A stretch of DNA of 51,443 bases, taken from assembly GCA_038496445.1 (NCBI GenBank), contig JALMLS010000111.1, forward strand, positions 1 through 51,443, written 5' to 3'. A program made the position numbers and the translations under genes. The stretch is from Trichosphaerium sp. ATCC 40318 (lineage: Eukaryota > Discosea > Flabellinia > Trichosidae). A model generated the notes under the pieces. It was not told the origin of the DNA, searched no databases, and was given only the letters and a program-made list of their open reading frames with translations. Positions within the stretch are counted from its first letter, which is position 1, and each line of letters begins with the position of its first letter. Shown here one piece after another: positions 33,349 to 44,710 of the stretch.

Positions 33349-35854
33349 ATGGCAGAGCCTCGTAAAGGCGAGACTGATTCTGTACTAAAGCACGAGCGTG
33401 CGTTTGTGTATATTTAGAACCAAAATCGCACCTTTCACACCTATTTTTCGTCCGCTGCGCTGTTTGCGTGCGAAACTAACTAAACTGCAGTTGATGATGG
33501 TTATTGTGACTTTGTTGCCGATGCTCCAGATAGGCATCTAGAAGTTTCAGAAGATACAGTACGGAAAGTAGCTGCCACTCAAGAGTATTTAAGACAATAT
33601 TACACCGAATTAATTTCGTATTTGAATCACCGTCAAAGAAGGTGCGTAATTACGATGTATGGATTATCGTTAACTCGCTTGCCACTGCTAGATACCAAAA
33701 CTTTAAGCAAAAACTCCAACGCCATAATTACAGTGATGAAGTACGACAAAAACACGCCCGAAGATACTTTAGAAAGGAGTCAAACTACTTGAGACGCAAA
33801 CGAAGCAGAATGACAATAAAGGATTTTCACTTGCTCGCTCTACTTGGAAAGGTACGTGTTAATAAAGCAAATACACGCGCAATGAGGTGATTCTAAAGCG
33901 AAATTCTAGGGTGGTTATGGTGAAGTTTACTTGACGCGCCACAGAAAGACTCAAGAGATCCTAGCGTTAAAGAAGATGAAAAAATCGAGGTTTGTAGCTA
34001 AAAATGAAGTACGTTTAGCGTGTAGAAACCGAGCAATTTTTGTTGAAATGACATTTGACATTTGGCTTTTTACAATCATATATTTACTCTGTTACAGGTA
34101 CACCGTGTCAAACAAGAGCGTAATATAATGGTAAAGACGAATTCAGAATGGCTTACTCAATTAAAATATTCGTTCCAAGATAAAGCGAATGTATACCTTG
34201 CTATGGTACCCTTGGGTTTTACATCATAACTGCTTGCGTTTATTTTTCTGAGCGAATTTTTTTTTTGGTTTTTTGTAGACACAAAGCCTTCCTTACTCTG
34301 TTTGTTAAAGGAATATATTGCTGGTGGAGATATTAAGCATTTACTTGATCATGTTGGATGTCTTCCTGAGGATGCTGCCAAGTTCTTCCTTACTGAGATG
34401 TTCTTGGCTGTTAATACATTACATAAGCTTGGTTACATCCATAGGTACAGTTTTTATTTGGTTTCCGCGTAGTTCCTTCATTTTTGTTTTAATTCCTTTT
34501 TGTTTTAATTCCTTTGTGATCTGTTCTATACTTACTCGGGTACAAGGGATCTTAAACCTGACAACTTTATGGTCGATGCAAGCGGGCATTTGAAATTAAT
34601 TGATTTTGGACTTTCTAAGCAAGGAATGGCGTCTTCTTTCTATAATTCGGCTAGTTTCAAGACATTCTCTTCTGTAAGTCGTTTTTTCTGAACCTCCCAA
34701 TTTGACGTATGCCATTGTTTTAATGTTTTTGTAGAGAAGAAAGAGTGACACATTAGGATCTACAACAAAACGAGGACCTAGACGAAAATCTAGAGTACGT
34801 ATTTGGTGATTGTTTTAAACAACTTGTTAATTGTTTTAGGCGTATTCTATGGTTGGTTCACCGGAGTATATGGCGATAGAGATTCTTGATGGTGAAGTAA
34901 GCGCTATTTCTTTTTAGATAGCTATAAGATCATTTTTATTTAATAGAGATCTAGGGGTATAGTTCTGTTGTTGATTACTGGTCTTTGGGTGTTATATTTT
35001 ATGAAATGCTGTTTGGTATCACACCGTTCATTGCAGACACTATAATTGACGTTTTCAGCAACATTGTGTTCGTATTTTCTTAATATGAAGCAGAAAGATT
35101 TACACGTAGTGACCTTATATTTACTTGCTTTAGAAACTATAATAAATCTCTTGTACGTGACCTTCATGAGAAGTATGGCGACGCTGAGGGCGCTGATATC
35201 CAAATTTCAGACGAAGCATGGGATTTATTGACCAAGTAAGGAATCTCAATGATAATCGTTGTAACACTCCTTGACTAGATTAATTTGTTCATCTGATACT
35301 CGTATTGGCGCTACAAATGGATTCAAAGATGTTCAAAATCATCCTTTTTTCGCTGATATTGAGTGGGAAGAGGTTCGCAACTTGGAACCTCCGTTTATAC
35401 CAGAGGTATGCTTCTTTCAAGTAAATGTAGTCGATTTTTGACTACGCGATTATACAGTTCGTCTAACCCATTGAACCTTCGCAAAACGCCTAAAAACTAA
35501 TGTATACATAGCTTGAGAGTGATATTGACACATCCTACTTTGTAAATGACGATATGGACTCTGGCGAGCTCGGTAACCTTGATGAGTTGCTAGAGGATGA
35601 TAGTGAACCTGGGGCATACTTAGGACAATTTTCTGCTAGAACAGACCTTAAGGAAGGAGGTGCGTAGTTGGTTAAAACTTTTTTTTTGTAGAATTCTTGT
35701 TTTGTTTGTTTGTTTGTTTATTGTTCTTATTTCGTCTTTAGGCACTACAGAAGGGGGTGATGCTTATGTACTTAAGTATGCTTTTGCTGGTTTTTCATTC
35801 AGACATTATGCAACGCTTAAAAAATCAGGAGAAGTCAAAAAAACAGCTGAGTAA
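33349..35854 (+). CDS. NDR/Dbf2-like AGC serine/threonine kinase
   Basis: About 13 exons. The N-terminal exon is [20 protein letters not shown]-binding-like region follows ([20 protein letters not shown]), then the kinase core: [10 protein letters not shown] glycine loop, LALKKMKKS (VAIK Lys), [24 protein letters not shown] split by an intron, LIDFGLSKQ, a basic insert ([19 protein letters not shown]) between DFG and [17 protein letters not shown], and [15 protein letters not shown]. The C-tail has [20 protein letters not shown] and the hydrophobic motif FAGFSFRHY, with stop at 35854. These are the hallmarks of the Hippo/mitotic-exit branch of AGC kinases, activated by MOB proteins and upstream Ste20-type kinases. 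All catalytic residues are present. Confidence 0.88.
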
Positions 35855-36997
35855 TAACTTTACTAAGCTTCAAAAAAAAAACCCCAAAGTAATTACAAAA
35901 ACAAATAGTTGCCTTTGTCAAAATAAAACTTGTACTGTACATTCTTTCAATATGATTTAATTAAAACTTTACAGGCTAACGAAAAGTATTACAAAAAGTT
36001 AGATTTATTACTCTAGAAGGAACTGAAAGTTAGTAGGTTCAAATTATTCTCTCTACAAAATTTGGCTTGTAAATCTGTAAAAAGTGCAACATGGATTTCT
36101 AAAAATATTGAAATATCCCTAAGCTAAATAAAAAAGCCATCACTTTTTGATTATGCAAAGATTACAATAGTAGATTTCAGTACTCCAAACCGAGTCCTTG
36201 TGAGGCACCAACTGAAAGCCATTTAGAAACAAGAAAAAGTAATATCGCGTGGTAGAGCACAACAAAATAGATTGCAGACTACAATAGATGGGTTATTGAC
36301 TCGATCCAACAAAGTATCGCTAACCACGTAGCTAGATATTTGCACCACAATTTATAAGTACTGAGTTTCAAAACCATACAACATGTGGTTTGATACGCGT
36401 TTAAACACGTGTATTTAATGTTAGAAAACACAGAAACTTGTTTAGCTTTAACGTCGCAAGGTACCAAACTTACTATGAATCATAATCGCGTAGTAAATAG
36501 AATTGGTAATAGCAGGAAAGTTTAGTGTGTATCAAATGTGTCGACTTAGTCGAAAAAAAGGAGTTTGTAGTTCAATGTACTAAAACATTTACTAACGCCA
36601 GTTAGATTTTAGATACAAACTACTTCATTCAATAGTCTTTCATACAAAAAATAGTACTTGTAGAGGTCAGGATAAAGTTGTTTTTAAATTCATATTTACT
36701 TAACAATTCATCGCATCCAACAGTTTACGTATTGATGACGTTAATGACATCAACAAGACCGTAATACACACTCACATCTGTATCCCTTATTTTCATTCGG
36801 AAAGGTTCTCTATCACACAAAATAGAATACCTGCGTAAAAATGTATAAGTGAACATTTCCGTTCTAAAAACCTACACCACGGTTCAGGAATAATAGGGCA
36901 TAACTCGTATTAATACCCCACTGTCTATAAGCGTATGTAGTCGAAAACTTTGTTTAGTTTAGAAAATAATAATAACAAACAATACCGGCAACAACTC
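35855..36997. other. Spacer with a decayed MORN-variant fragment
   Basis: It is mostly AT-rich non-coding DNA between the kinase gene and the unknown-family gene. It contains the fragment listed separately at 36185-36275. Confidence 0.45.
36185..36275 (+). pseudogene. Relic of an F-box/MORN-variant gene
   Basis: The DNA ccgagtccttgtgaggcacc, then caactgaaagc, aacaagaaaaagta and cgcgtggta closely follows 29171-29255 of the gene at 28838, with deletions and stops. A piece of that gene or a sister was copied here and decayed. Confidence 0.65.
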
Positions 36998-39900
36998 ATG
37001 ACCACAGAATTTTTACGTAAGTCGGAAGTTGATTACACAAAAACGTGGCTGGGTAGTTTTGAAGAAGGCCATTGGTATGTGAAGAAGAAGAAGGAGGGGT
37101 TGTTTTTATGTGGGTACGTACAGAAGGAAGTATATTTCCTGAGGACCTTAAAGTGTAATCGTTTTTGTTTAGGCCTAAGGGGTTCCGTTTTGGTCCCTTG
37201 GAGACTACAAAAGCAGTAGACGCTCCTGAAAAGAAGTGTGTCGTACTGTCGGCTACAGACGCGAAAATAATGGGGTTTGCTTACTCGACGCTGTATAAAC
37301 CAGACAAGGATAAGAAAGTGAAGAAAGGAATAAAAGAGCTACGCAAACTATCACGTGGCACGTTTGTAGGTACGCCAGTTTTTAGAGCAACAACTTGTTT
37401 ATTAGAGAGCGAAATTTGTTGTTGCAAAACACGTGTCATGTATCACGTGAGTGTTCGAACGACTATTGTTCGAAATATTGTTCGAAAAAACCACCTTTTG
37501 TAGTATTTTCGAACAAATTTTTTTTTAACAAAGCAACGCTTCTGTACCTTTACCATCGATTTTTGAACAACTAGTGAGCAGTCTGTTCGAAAGTTGTGTT
37601 ATTTTACTGTTTTTATCAAATTTTTCGAACAAAACGGGACTACTTTGTTCGAACACTTAGAAACTCCATATATTTGAATATTCCGATAGAAAAAAGGTTT
37701 TTACGTTAGCACAATTTTTTGATTAATGCAATTTTCGAACAAAACGTGCTTTAAAATTGCTTTTAATTTTTATGTGATTGTTGCTTACGTAAGATTTTAT
37801 AGCCACTCTACAGCGAATAATAGACGAAGATCGCGACAAACGAAACCGTACGTTGAACGGAGTTTTTCTGTTGTTTAGTAGACTTTTTCTGAAGTTACAA
37901 CGCTGATTATTTTTGTAGTTGCTGAATACAATAAAAAGGCGAAAGGGAAAAATGCTGTAGTGGTACGACGTGTTGCAATATGTCGCCAAACAGGAAAAAG
38001 ATTTTATTTTTTTCTCTTCTCACTTCACGTGCTCTTGTTGGCGCCTATTTGAGCTTGCTATGCTTGCTTTATAGCGACATATTTTCGAACAAATAGAACG
38101 CATTTGTAGTAGAATAGTTTTTTGGTTGACACGTTTGTTTAGCCTAAGGTTAGTGAAGCCGACGAAGAATTGGTTGTAAGTTGGGGAGTTTTTTCGTGCT
38201 GTTCTAATCTTGTTCTAGCTCGTCCTTCCATGGACTGTCTATATTCAATGGGATGGAGTTATTGCAACGTTTAAAGAAGGAAGAGATGCAGTAGTTGTAG
38301 CTGAAGATAAAGACAAGCTAACAACACTTGTGGTAACTCCAACCTGTTATGTTTACTGTTGATCGCTAACTGTTTTTGCAGAGCTACTTCTTTGCAAAGC
38401 CTACAGACTCCACTCCTAGTACCCTATTACAATGAATACTATACCATACCAACTAACATTCTTTAGAACCCAGGGCAATGCAAAGAAACATGAAAAAGTG
38501 GAATGGTGTATTCCCAAACAACTTTCTGGCAAAGGTACTTTTTTTGTCTTTAGTTCCGTTGTAGCCCCGTGGTTTTCAGTTTTATCATCACCATTTATCA
38601 TCAACATTTCACAAAAACCTTATCACATACAATACCAGTAAAGCTTCCACAGTGTGGTTGTGGAAGCACAGCTAACTTGAACGTAAAACTTGTTCAACAA
38701 AAAATTTTCACTTGAGTTGCAAAACTTCCTCCCAAGTAGTGATTGTAGTTAAGCCGTGTGACAAGAATCTAGATTGTATTATACTCTCTAATGACTACAC
38801 TTAACAGCTTCAAGCACAACTGTGGGAACTTTTTTTTTTAGCGAGGTTTGAAGCTCAAAACTGTTTTTGTCTAACTTTTTTTTTTATTACTTTCTTGTAA
38901 CAGCATGGACCGTTTTCTTACATCTTTTTAGGGAGGTCCATTCTCGTTCATGATAGACCAAGTATCAAACGCAAAGAAGCTCATATCAGAGATAAAACTT
39001 ATTAAGCCAGGGAACAGAATAATCTTGTACATGGCTTGTGGTCATTAACAACCATATTTTCACATTTTATTTTTCTGACTTTCTCATTTAGTACTAAGTG
39101 TGAGGTTCACACATTAATGTCTTTCTTCTTCCTTGGGTTCTTTGCAAAACAAAAGGACACTAAGATGAGCAGAGTATCAGAATTCAATGCAGGTGCATGG
39201 GTATTCTCTACACTTGTACAAAGACAACTTGTTGTTGCATTGACACATTACTTCAACCAATACAAGAATGTTTCAGACTTCAAAGATGATGATAAGGACG
39301 TAATAATCAGGTGGCTACAGTTGATACCTAAAGGTAAAATAGTAGATAGATAGTACATATGTAATTGTTAACATTAGAAGATGCTACAGGAACACCTCCA
39401 AATGTCCAAAAAAGTTGTGTTTTTGATGAACCTGATTGGGAGAATTCAAACCAACAACTTTGTGATCTTCAAGGTACAAGGTTTAAATTGTTTCATGGTC
39501 AACATATTTCATCTTTTAACTCTTTGTTCAAGTGGACCTTGAAGGTGGTCTTGAGGATGTTGATGGATCTTCTAAGATATGCTTTGCTGATCCAACACCT
39601 GGTGGAACAATATTATCTAGCAGTGGTTTGGTATGACTATCTTTCAATTTCAAGTATTTTGTTTACTAACTTATTTTTCTTGCAGCATTGGACACAAGAG
39701 GTAGCATTGATATTTGGCTAGAAACTCTTCCCCATATTTACTTATTGATATCATAGGAATTAATGATGGGTATTTTCCCAGAGGTATTAATGATGTTAGC
39801 GATAATACCGCACATTGATGACACGTGAGTCAAAACGACTTTTTCGTTTTGTTTGATGGAACTTTTTATCTTCATTGTTACTGAAACGTTTACTTTAAGG

Positions 39901-40719
39901 CAAGCTTGGTGTGTATCCAATGTGAATCGTTGTAGTGATTACAAAGGATATGATAGAAAGTTTAGGATCCAAAAGGAACCATCTAAGAATAACGACCTTC
40001 ATGAACTTATCGGCATTGATGGTAACTTTACTGTTTTTTTTTTGAATTTCATTAGCCGATTTTTTCAACCTTAACATTGTCATCATTGGCTGTTACTACT
40101 TGCTAATACCTTTCGTTTAGCAACAGTATTTGGGTCCAAAACAAAGGTAATGTGTTTCTTGTTTTCACCAAGTTGCATCTAAGAATATTTTAGGAAAGTT
40201 TATTGCGTGAATGTAACAAGGCTTACCTTGGATTTTCTTCAAGCTCAAACGACGTAATCGCCACTGGACATTGGTAAGCGCATAACAATTAGTAGCCATT
40301 GTACTTACCAATATCAAAGGGGCGGTGGTGTATTCAAGGGTGACAAAACAGTTAAAGCACTCGTTCAACTCATTGCCGCATCTCAAGGTAAGTTTTTTAT
40401 CACAAAGTTTTTGAAGAACGACTCACTTATATGCATCGCAGCAAGAAAAAAGCTTGTCTACAAAGCTTTCCGTGATGCTGATTTTAAAGATGGTCTGGAC
40501 AAAACATACAAGATGTTAGTTGACAATAAAGTGACAGTAAGCTCATACACATTCAACTAATTTGAAGTATTACTTTTTGATGTTTTTTTTTTCAAGGTGA
40601 AACAATTGTATAAGTTGGTAGAGGAGGCTACAGGAGAACTAAAGAAGGCTTCCAAGCACAAGGACCCAGTGTTGTGTGGATTTGCTTTAATTCAACATTT
40701 GATAACAAAGATGTTATAA
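36998..40719 (+). CDS. Unknown multi-exon gene family, full-length copy (copy A)
   Basis: Start ATG 36998: MTTEFLRKSEVDYTKTW, then LGSFEEGHWYVKKKKEGLFL. Later exons carry FRFGPLETTKAVDAPEKKCV, LQRIIDEDRDKRN, AEYNKKAKGKN, LVLPWTVYIQWDGVIATFKE, SYFFAKPTDSTP and LPQCGCGSTANLN. A GTAAAACTTG donor there can join in phase 0 to GGPFSFMIDQVSNAKKLISE, so I treat the two halves as one gene. If not spliced, the first half stops at TGA 38715. Then: TKCEVHTLMSFFFLGFFAKQ, DVIIRWLQLIPK, CVFDEPDWENSNQQLCDLQ, VDLEGGLEDVDGSSKICFAD, a 15-nt micro-exon HWTQE, ELMMGIFPEVLMMLAIIP, QAWCVSNVNRCSDYKGYDRK, ATVFGSKTK, ECNKAYLGFSSSSNDVIATG, HWGGGVFKGDKTVKALVQLI and a helical end FALIQHLITKML at TAA 40719. No family recognised; the GFSSSSND..GGGVF part faintly resembles a caspase small subunit. 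Confidence 0.65.
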
Positions 40720-40825
40720 GCGTTCAATCAAACGCTCTATTGAGGACAGATTTATCTAAACAAAAGCACTGATATATATTTATACTTTACTTAGAAATAC
40801 ATAGAATATTACTGCTTGCCCCCAA

Positions 40826-41200
40826 TAAAGGACATGATTATGTGGTAAAAGTATTACTTGAATCAGGAGCCAACATTGAAGCTAAAATACTATGGCCACA
40901 ATGTGGTTAAAGTATTACTTGAATCAGGAGCCAACATTGAAGCCAAAGAAAACAATGGATGTACTGCTTAAATTATTGCAGGCCAGTAATGATGTTGTTA
41001 TGTTTAAAGTGCATGTGAGTAATAGTGTTGTTATGCTTAAAGAGCATGTTAGTAATGTTTTTGTTACTTAAATCAAGAGCCAACATTGAAGCCAAAATAC
41101 TATGGCCATAATGTGGTTAAAGTATTACTTGAATCAGGAGCCAACATTGAAGCCAAAGAATACAATGGATTTACTTCTTTAATTATGCAGTATGCCCATT
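40826..41200 (+). pseudogene. Decayed ankyrin-repeat exons, forward
   Basis: Three partial ankyrin repeats read DYVVKVLLESGANIEAK, NVVKVLLESGANIEAKENNG and again NVVKVLLESGANIEAKEYNG, with frame breaks and in-frame stops between them (for example GCTA followed by a stop). No start or end could be found. Confidence 0.75.
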
Positions 41201-41665
41201 TTGTGTTTTAGATTCAATGTTGGCTCCTGATTCAAGTAATACTTTTATCACTTTATCATGTCCATAATACGCAAATAATTAAAGTGTATGCAAGTAACAG
41301 ATGTTGTTATATTTAAAACATTATCATACCTGCATTAATTAAAGCAGTACATCCATCGTCTTCTATGGCTTCAATGTTGGCTCTTGATTCAAGTAATACT
41401 TTAACTACTTTATCATGTCCTTTATCGGCTAACAATTAAAGCTAATGTGAGTAACATATGTTGTTATGTTTAAAACATAGTTATCTTTGGCTTCAATGTT
41501 GGCTCCTGATTCAAGTAATACTTTTATCACATTATCGTCTCCTTCAAGGGCTAACAATTAAAGTGTATGTGAGTAACAGATGTTGTTATATTTAAAACAT
41601 TATCATACCTGCAATAATTAAAGCAGTACATCCATTGAATTGTTTGGTGTCAACGTTCAATCTTG
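41195..41665 (-). pseudogene. Ankyrin-repeat exons, reverse
   Basis: On the minus strand, each repeat sits in its own exon: NGCTALIIA, then LEGDDNVIKVLLESGANIEA, then DKGHDKVVKVLLESRANIEA and DDGCTALINA, then GHDKVIKVLLESGANIES. They are separated by about 60-nt introns beginning GTATGATAATG and ending TTGTTAG, themselves nearly identical. No promoter-side exon was identified and the last repeat ends in a stop (HTA then stop), so the gene looks truncated. Confidence 0.7.
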
Positions 41666-42950
41666 ATTGTATTCATAACATTACAATAACTTGGAGATTA
41701 TTGCAAGCTACAAATTGGGTTGACTCAACTGTTGGTACATACAAAATTGAATAGAATAGAATGTCTTCTGTGCCTCAAAAGAAAAGTTTTTGTTTCAGCG
41801 CATCACCTAAAGGAACAGCGTTTTTAAAAAAAGAGAACGTGTTTATACCAAGAGAGGTGTATTTGCTTTGATGCTGAGCTAATTCGGCTATTGAAGAATT
41901 TTTAACATAACCTGTAAAGGATAGTTACATTTTCTTACTCTTGCCTTTTTTGTCAACACACCAGAAACTGGCTTATCATGCTTTAAAAAAGCTGTAGATT
42001 GTAGTGCGAAGGTTTTTAGGGCGTATTTGCTACTGTGCATATAATGAGGAATTTCGACTTGTAAAAACTTGAACATAAAAATAATATGTTTCAGAGATTG
42101 GTCTTTTTTTGGTTTATTTTTACTCATAACTTTTCACTTGTAATCGTAATTTACATGTAAATGTTGTTAGTGAACTACTGAGGCTTAAACTATGTTTTAT
42201 TAAGTTTACAAGGTTGTTAATAACGACAGTTGGCCGTCACAGTGATTGAAAAAAAAACCAATTGATTCACTTCTATTGATGAGAGCCTACTGAGCACTTT
42301 CTAAGGCCTTTAAAGTATAACGTTGCAAAAGCAGCTTTAAACAACGTTTCAATGTATCCGAAGAGGTTGTATAAGGACCAATACCAAGTGGTGATCTTTT
42401 TTTGTATTATGACTGTATTGTGCAACCAATAAATAAAGTGTTTTTGAATGAGTTACGATTTGCGAGTGAGCGTAAAAAAACTAAACCCAAAACTAAGTCC
42501 ATTCTTTGAAACCATAAAGTTTTACTCTCAGCTTTTTACGAGTAATTCCTTAATGTAGTCTTAAATGTTTTTCCATCAAAAACTCTACACAAGTAGTGGT
42601 TTTGAAAGCTCTCTTACCAAACATTGGCTTTATCTCCCATACAACTGTAACAAAAAAAATTTATAGAAGTCGAAACCGTTTTCATAACATCACTAGCTTA
42701 TTAGAGATCCTTCCACACGCGTTAGAACGTTTCTTGTAACACTACCAGAGAAACGTTTTCCGGTTGTATTCGAAAGTCAGTCCAAAAGCTTGTAGCCAGC
42801 TTATGTACATACAGGAGTAAATGGTTTCATCTGGGTTTTTTTGTTGTTTTATGGTTCCTGCCACGAAAGTGTACACCTTGTTTGCATGCACACAGTGAGT
42901 AGGTCAATATATAAGGGCCCTTTGGACCGTTTACCAACCAGTTTTTGTGT
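41666..42950. other. Spacer with only short frames
   Basis: Apart from the low-confidence frame at 41888-42127 (-), there is a 37-codon frame at 41761 (+) reading MSSVPQKKSFCFSASPKGTA. It slightly recalls the start of the VWA genes (AKGTAAF..YVDR) but is too short to call. The right end (from about 42916) belongs to a dispersed repeat. Confidence 0.35.
41888..42127 (-). CDS. Hypothetical 79-aa frame
   Basis: ATG at 42127, basic throughout (MSKNKPKKDQSLKHIIFMFK to LKHDKPVSGVLTKKARVRK). No family recognised. It could be a single exon, because a GTAACTATCC-type donor follows ARVRK. It is kept only because its composition is less skewed than the neighbouring spacer. Confidence 0.25.
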   Translation of the reverse strand: MSKNKPKKDQSLKHIIFMFKFLQVEIPHYMHSSKYALKTFALQSTAFLKHDKPVSGVLTKKARVRKCNYPLQVMLKILQ

Positions 42951-43279
42951 CGGACCCACGTTTTTTCCGAATTTTTCGAAAGAAAAAATTCGAAAAAATA
43001 GAATTCAATACAAAAACCGAATGCCTATACCCACCAATGGATCACTATATGTGAGCGAAGGTCGGGTTCTAGTTCCGAGCACAGCGAGGACCCGACCGTA
43101 AGTGAACCAGGCGCTTTCTAGTTTAGTGGACTGCCCTAGCTATACATCTTTCTACGAATTCTATTTTTTCGAATTTTTGTTTTCGGAAAATTCGGAAAAA
43201 ACTATGGCCCCTTTTGTGTTTCGGTCCGAGACCGGTATTTCTGCCATCTCTACTCCTTTGTGCGCACGTGATTTTAGAG
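42916..43279 (+). repeat. Dispersed repeat interrupted by a MITE (copy 1)
   Basis: The sequence ggaccgtttaccaaccag ... ttcggtccgagaccggtatttc ... gcgcacgtgattttagag is present, without the MITE, in inverted orientation at 44614-44710 (reverse complement: ggaccgtatacgaaccaa .. ttcggtacgag .. gcgcacgtgattttagag). Both copies can be read as LCARDFR near the end, so the repeat may derive from an exon. Confidence 0.7.
42951..43211. mobile_element. MITE-like element, copy 1 (261 bp) with 8-bp target-site duplication
   Basis: The element starts CGGACCCACGTTTTTTCC and ends GGAAAAAACTATGGCCCC. Inverted repeats of about 47 bp lie just inside the ends (gttttttccgaatttttcg... and its complement before 43201, both reaching GAATTC). 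It is flanked by TTTTGTGT at 42943-42950 and again at 43212-43219. Internally an imperfect 11-bp-stem hairpin (GGTCGGGTTCT ... AGGACCCGACC) spans about 43060-43098. It encodes no transposase, so it depends on an enzyme elsewhere. An 8-bp duplication is usual for hAT-type elements; class assignment is inference. Confidence 0.85.
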
Positions 43280-43504
43280 GATAAGTAATGTATGTATTGG
43301 TTTCTTTGCTGAATAGGAACTCCGAATACATGTTCGAATTGTTACGCGACTTAAAAGTATCCGTCGGACGGATACCTGATGCTACCTACAACTGCTATAT
43401 GCCAGGTGAAGCTTATGATTGATTGATTATTCCCTTTAAGTGAACAAGGTTTTATGATAAGTAATAGCGAATTGAAATGACCATTCTTTCATTTCACAAA
43501 CAAA

Positions 43505-44545
43505 ATGATAGGCTTACGAAAGTCCGCCAAGTATAAGAAATATGATTTAGAGTGGCTTGGCACTTGTTTAGACGAAGGCTGGTATATAAAGAAAGAGAAA
43601 AAGGGTTTATTCCTATGCGGGTGCGTATGAGATCTCTCGGAACGTCCGGACGTTTCGTAAGACTTTTTTTTTTAATCGTTTATTTTTTTTCCAGATCAAA
43701 ATCCTTTGGGTGGGGTCCCTTGGAACGTGTTGAGTCATATGACGCTGCAGGAAAGAAATGTATTATATTTGAAGCTATTGCTCCCGGGATTATTTGTTTC
43801 GACTATGCTAAGGTCAACAATAAGAAGATGTTGAAGGAACTGCGTGAAATATCTACACGTGGGAAATTAGTTGGTAATGCAGTTTATTGAAACTAGAACG
43901 ACACGTGATGTCGCGTTATAATAATATCATGGCGTTGTTGATGCTAGTATTATATCGTTTTTTTTACAGACGCCGGATAAACAGAAAAGGAAAAAACTGA
44001 AGTTTGTTTTAGGCTGTTTTCAACCACGTGGTTGGTTTTTTATTTTGTTTTTGCGATCAAGATTACTCTTTTCTTTATGATTGTACATTTATGCCTTTAA
44101 CCTAATGTTGTGTTTTTTTAGCTTCGCTGGGGAAACTTATTAGCGAAGAGCTTGATAAAAGGAATCGTACGTGTTTGCTTGTTTTGAATTGTTTTTTTTT
44201 AATTTTTTATTGTGTTTTTTTTTTGACATTACGCTAACTCTTCGTCTTTAGGTGCTGCGTATAATAATAAGAAAGATAAAAAAACTACTGTACGTCATAA
44301 CGGTTTTTTAGTAGTGATAAAGAAGAGTTTTTTCGGGTTTTTTTTGTAACGCACGTGTTAGGTTAAAGCGAAAGAAGACACTCTTGAGGTATGTTTGTTT
44401 TTTTCTAGGTTTCGTTTTGTTAGCTCATTAATTTCTTTTAGCTTCTCCTTCCATGGCAAATCTATATTCAATGGGACAGTATTATTCAATATTTAAAAAA
44501 ATCTAGAGATTCAGTTGTTAATGCTAGTGATGATACCAAACTGGC
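43505..44545 (+). pseudogene. 3'-truncated divergent paralog of the unknown gene family (copy D)
   Basis: ATG 43505: MIGLRKSAKYKKYDLEWLGT, then CLDEGWYIKKEKKGLFLCG, matching exon 1 of copy A (EEGHWYVKKKKEGLFLCG). Later exons give SFGWGPLERVESYDAAGKKC, LGKLISEELDKRN, AAYNNKKDKKTT, VKAKEDTLE and LLLPWQIYIQWDSIIQYLKK, in the same exon order and phases as copy A. After NASDDTKLA (about 44545) the similarity stops and the frame runs into repeat-derived sequence. The second half (from GGPFSF on) is absent. It is probably a broken gene, although the upstream exons are intact. Confidence 0.7.
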
Positions 44546-44613
44546 TGTGTTTCGGTACCATTCAACAAATAAACACCAACACATTACGAATTCTTAAGCA
44601 GTACGTATTTACC

Positions 44614-44710
44614 GATTCTCTAAAATCACGTGCGCAAAGTTGTAGATGTTCGAAATACAAATCTCGTACCGAAACACAAATTGGTTCGTATACGGTCCAA
44701 ATGGTCCGCT
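44614..44710 (-). repeat. Dispersed repeat, MITE-free copy (inverted relative to 42916)
   Basis: The reverse complement matches the DNA on both sides of the MITE at 42951-43211. At the insertion point it carries a single ATTTGTGT where the other copy has TTTTGTGT on each side. It is therefore a related empty site. Confidence 0.75.

Noticed and set aside
38932-40719. Firm caspase assignment for the second half of copy A
   Set aside because: Only one short stretch is reminiscent of the small subunit; the catalytic His and Cys motifs are not seen.
43060-43098. tRNA-like or SINE B-box (GGTTCTAGTTCC) in the MITE
   Set aside because: It is part of an 11-bp-stem hairpin. No cloverleaf can be drawn, and the element has inverted termini and 8-bp duplications rather than an A-rich tail.
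43102-43404. Possible exon NSEYMFELLRDLKVSVGR upstream of copy D
   Set aside because: It has plausible splice sites, but I could not link it to any start or to copy D; the upstream part is repeat and MITE sequence.
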